NCBI GenBank assembly: GCA_021783525.1
Contig: JAJXTT010000074.1
Location: 1-7,584 of the forward strand
Source of the DNA: Pseudomonadota bacterium
Lineage (GTDB): Bacteria; Pseudomonadota; Gammaproteobacteria; Burkholderiales; Gallionellaceae
Length of the DNA: 7,584 nucleotides
Direction: 5' to 3'
In this document: positions 5,639-7,584 of the stretch, one piece after another
Position numbering within the stretch: position 1 is the first letter of the stretch
Layout of the letters: each line of letters opens with the position of its first letter
Program-made: the position numbers and the translations under genes
The notes under the pieces: model-generated
Told to the model about the DNA's origin: nothing
The model's input: the letters and a program-made list of their open reading frames with translations, nothing else
The model's database searches: none

Positions 5639-6523
5639 ATGCCATTGACTGTCGCCACTGCCGCCCAAAAAGCCCATACCCTGTCCGAAGCGCTGCCCTA
5701 TATCCAGCGCTTCTTCGACAAGACCATCGTGATCAAATACGGCGGCAACGCCATGACCGACCCCAAACTGCAGGAAGGCTTCGCGCGCGATGTGGTGCTG
5801 CTCAAGCTGGTCGGGATGAACCCGGTGGTCGTCCACGGCGGCGGCCCGCAGATCAACGATCTGCTGCAAAAAGTGGGCAAGAAAGGCGAATTCGTCCAGG
5901 GCATGCGCGTCACCGACGAAGAGACCATGGATGTGGTCGAGATGGTGCTGGGCAAGGTCAACAAGGACATCGTCAACCTGATCAACCGCTTTGGCGGAAA
6001 GGCCGTCGGGCTGACCGGGCAGGATGGCAGTTTCATCCGGGCAGAGAAGCTGATGCTGGAAAGCATGGATGAGCCGGGCAAGATGCTGGACATCGGGCTG
6101 GTCGGCGACATCAACAAGATCGATCCTTCCATCATCACATTCCTCGATTCCGGCGATTTCATCCCGGTCATTGCGCCGATCGGCGTGTCGCCGGATGGCG
6201 AGACCCTGAATATCAACGCCGACGTGGTGGCTGGCAAACTGGCGGAAGTACTGCATGCCGAAAAACTGGTGCTGCTGACCAATACACCCGGCGTGCTGGA
6301 CAAGAACGGCAAGTTGCTGACCGGCCTCACACCCAAGCAGATAGACGACCTGGTGGCGGACGGCACGCTGTCCGGCGGCATGCTGCCCAAGATCGGTTCG
6401 GCGCTGGATGCGGCCCGCGGCGGGGTGCGCTCGGTGCATATCATCGACGGCCGCGTGGAGCATGCCCTCCTGCTGGAGATCCTGACGGACGAAGGGGTGG
6501 GTACGCTCATCAAAAGCAAGTGA
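5639..6523 (+). CDS. argB: Acetylglutamate kinase, arginine biosynthesis
   Basis: A 294-residue cytoplasmic enzyme that phosphorylates N-acetyl-L-glutamate with ATP, the second step of arginine synthesis. Amino-acid-kinase motifs are complete: VIKYGGNAM with Lys33, the glycine-rich VVVHGGGPQI (63-72), Arg90 in GMRVTDEE, Asn191 and Asp195 in NINADVVAGK, and Lys251 in GGMLPKIGSA. The N-terminal helix KAHTLSEALPYIQRF (11-25) and the C-terminal EGVGTLIKSK are typical of the longer, arginine-inhibited form, so feedback inhibition by arginine is likely. I chose the ATG at 5639, after GAAGGAA; an in-frame TTG further upstream (5597) lies across the promoter. The stop overlaps the start of the next gene (GTGA). 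No other arg gene is in the window. Confidence 0.97.
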   Translation: MPLTVATAAQKAHTLSEALPYIQRFFDKTIVIKYGGNAMTDPKLQEGFARDVVLLKLVGMNPVVVHGGGPQINDLLQKVGKKGEFVQGMRVTDEETMDVVEMVLGKVNKDIVNLINRFGGKAVGLTGQDGSFIRAEKLMLESMDEPGKMLDIGLVGDINKIDPSIITFLDSGDFIPVIAPIGVSPDGETLNINADVVAGKLAEVLHAEKLVLLTNTPGVLDKNGKLLTGLTPKQIDDLVADGTLSGGMLPKIGSALDAARGGVRSVHIIDGRVEHALLLEILTDEGVGTLIKSK

Positions 6524-7161
6524 TAATCGCGCCCGTCTGGATATTCGATCTCGATAACACGCTGCATGATGCGACGCCGCATATCTTTCCGCATATCAAC
6601 CGCAGCATGACGGCGTACTTGCAGGAACACCTGAGCCTGAGCGAAGACGAGGCGAACGCATTGCGCACCGATTACTGGCAGCGTTACGGCGCGACACTGA
6701 GCGGCCTGATGAAACATCACGGCACCGATCCGGACCATTTCCTGCGGAACACGCACCGGTTTCCCGAGTTGTCGAAGATGGTGCTGCGCGAGCCGCGACT
6801 GCGTTCCGTCTTGAAACAGTTGCCGGGCCGGAAGCTGGTGTTTTCGAATGCTCCGTTGCAGTATGCCCAGGCAGTGTTGAAATTGTTGCTGGTGGATGAC
6901 CTGTTCGACGATATTTTTGCGATCGAGCATTCGCGCTATCGACCCAAGCCGCAGTCCGCCGGTTTCCGGAGCCTGTTGCGCAAGCATCGCTTGCATGCGG
7001 CGCAGTGCGTCATGGTGGAAGACAGCGCGGAGAATTTGCTTACCGCCAAGCGTCTGGGGATGCGCACCATTTGGGTGAGCGATGCACTGCGTGCGCCGAG
7101 TTATGTTGATGTGAAGATACGTGATGTGCTGGAACTGCCGCGTGCAGCAGGCAAACTTTAG
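6520..7161 (+). CDS. HAD-superfamily hydrolase, pyrimidine 5'-nucleotidase-like
   Basis: A 213-residue cytoplasmic phosphatase. The four HAD motifs are visible: DLDNTL with nucleophile Asp10 and acid/base Asp12; Ser109 in VFSNAP; Lys143 in RYRPKPQSAG; and EDSAEN with Glu167 and Asp168. A helical cap lies between motifs I and II (about 20-95). The FDLDNTLHDA opening and the SNAP motif II are characteristic of the SDT1-like pyrimidine 5'-nucleotidase group, which removes phosphate from UMP/CMP-type nucleotides; the true substrate here is unproven. The start is a GTG overlapping the argB stop by four bases, and with no clear Shine-Dalgarno, translational coupling to argB is likely. The argB - nucleotidase - slmA order is familiar in betaproteobacteria. 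Confidence 0.88.
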   Translation: MIIAPVWIFDLDNTLHDATPHIFPHINRSMTAYLQEHLSLSEDEANALRTDYWQRYGATLSGLMKHHGTDPDHFLRNTHRFPELSKMVLREPRLRSVLKQLPGRKLVFSNAPLQYAQAVLKLLLVDDLFDDIFAIEHSRYRPKPQSAGFRSLLRKHRLHAAQCVMVEDSAENLLTAKRLGMRTIWVSDALRAPSYVDVKIRDVLELPRAAGKL

Positions 7162-7172
7162 GGGAGGAAAAC

Positions 7173-7584
7173 ATGGCAGCCAAACAACCGGGCGAAAGAA
7201 AATTACAGATATTGCAGACGGTGGCCGAAATGCTGGAGCAGCCCAAGGGTGAAAAGATCACCACGGCTGCGCTGGCAGCCCGGCTCGGCCTGTCCGAGGC
7301 TGCGCTGTATCGGCACTTCGCCAGCAAGGCGCAGATGTTTGAGGGACTGATCGAATTCATCGAACAGACTGTCTTCGGGCTGGTGAACAAGATCGCCACC
7401 GAAGAACAGGACGGACTGAAGCAGGTGGAGGGAATTCTCGGCTTGCTACTGGGTTTTGCACAGAAGAATCGCGGCATGACGCGTGTGCTGATCGGCGATG
7501 CACTGGTGAACGAAGATGAACGCCTGCAACAACGCATCAACCAGTTCCTGGATCGCATCGAAGCCACCCTCAAGCAATCGCTGC
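7173..7584 (+). CDS. slmA: SlmA-like nucleoid occlusion factor, TetR family (3' end cut by window)
   Basis: The first 137 residues are visible out of roughly 200 expected for the family. The N-terminal TetR DNA-binding domain is clear: KITTAALAARLGLSEAALYR at 28-47 followed by HFASKAQMFEGLIEFIE. This SEAALYRHF-SK-MF-LIEFIE wording matches SlmA closely, as do LLLGFAQKNRGMTRVL (91-106) and RINQFLDRIEATL further on. SlmA binds specific chromosomal sites and blocks FtsZ ring assembly over the nucleoid, so it is a division regulator more than a classical repressor. A strong Shine-Dalgarno (GGGGAGG, 7161-7167) precedes the ATG, 11 bases after the preceding stop, so it is probably co-transcribed with argB. 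Confidence 0.9.
   Translation, partial: MAAKQPGERKLQILQTVAEMLEQPKGEKITTAALAARLGLSEAALYRHFASKAQMFEGLIEFIEQTVFGLVNKIATEEQDGLKQVEGILGLLLGFAQKNRGMTRVLIGDALVNEDERLQQRINQFLDRIEATLKQSL

Noticed and set aside
5698..6996. Long open frame on the minus strand (432 codons) opposite argB and the HAD gene
   Set aside because: It spans two well-identified genes in antisense, is Ser/Pro/Met-rich and has no domain signature.
1..7584. Mobile element, CRISPR array or RNA gene
   Set aside because: No transposase, terminal inverted repeats, spaced direct repeats or tRNA/rRNA-like sequence was seen on either strand.

Overview
The window looks like a chromosomal segment of a betaproteobacterium. The argB - HAD nucleotidase - slmA order, a RegB/RegA-type redox two-component pair and the protein sequences all fit; a Nitrosomonadales/Gallionellales-like organism is my best guess, from familiarity and not from a search. 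Base composition is moderately GC-rich and I see no mobile element, tRNA, rRNA or CRISPR.

Layout. (1) Positions 1-1510, minus strand: a RegB-like sensor kinase followed, with a 4-base overlap, by a RegA-like response regulator cut off by the window edge. (2) Positions 1511-1633: a compact divergent promoter region with a perfect 17-base palindrome close to the RegA/RegR box. (3) Positions 1634-3823, plus strand: a TonB-dependent outer-membrane receptor of the OprC/NosA copper family, with the CxxxM and HxM copper-ligand motifs. (4) Positions 4044-4994: two tandem periplasmic PCuAC-type copper chaperones. The first has a complete copper site and a His-rich tail; the second has lost all four ligands. 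A strong terminator follows. (5) Positions 5048-5598: a small heat shock protein with a near-consensus sigma-32 promoter and its own terminator. (6) Positions 5607-7584: housekeeping genes argB, a HAD-family pyrimidine 5'-nucleotidase-like gene translationally coupled to it, and the 5' part of slmA.

How the parts may work together. The left half reads as a copper acquisition and delivery module. The receptor would bring copper across the outer membrane and the PCuAC protein would carry Cu(I) in the periplasm, probably toward cytochrome oxidase. The divergent RegB-like kinase keeps the family's quinone motif and redox cysteine, but also has a Met/His-rich stretch in a predicted periplasmic loop that could bind copper. 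The palindrome sits about 43-44 bases upstream of both predicted transcription starts, so one regulator site could control both sides. The proposed copper- and redox-responsive circuit is inference; the motifs are visible in the sequence.
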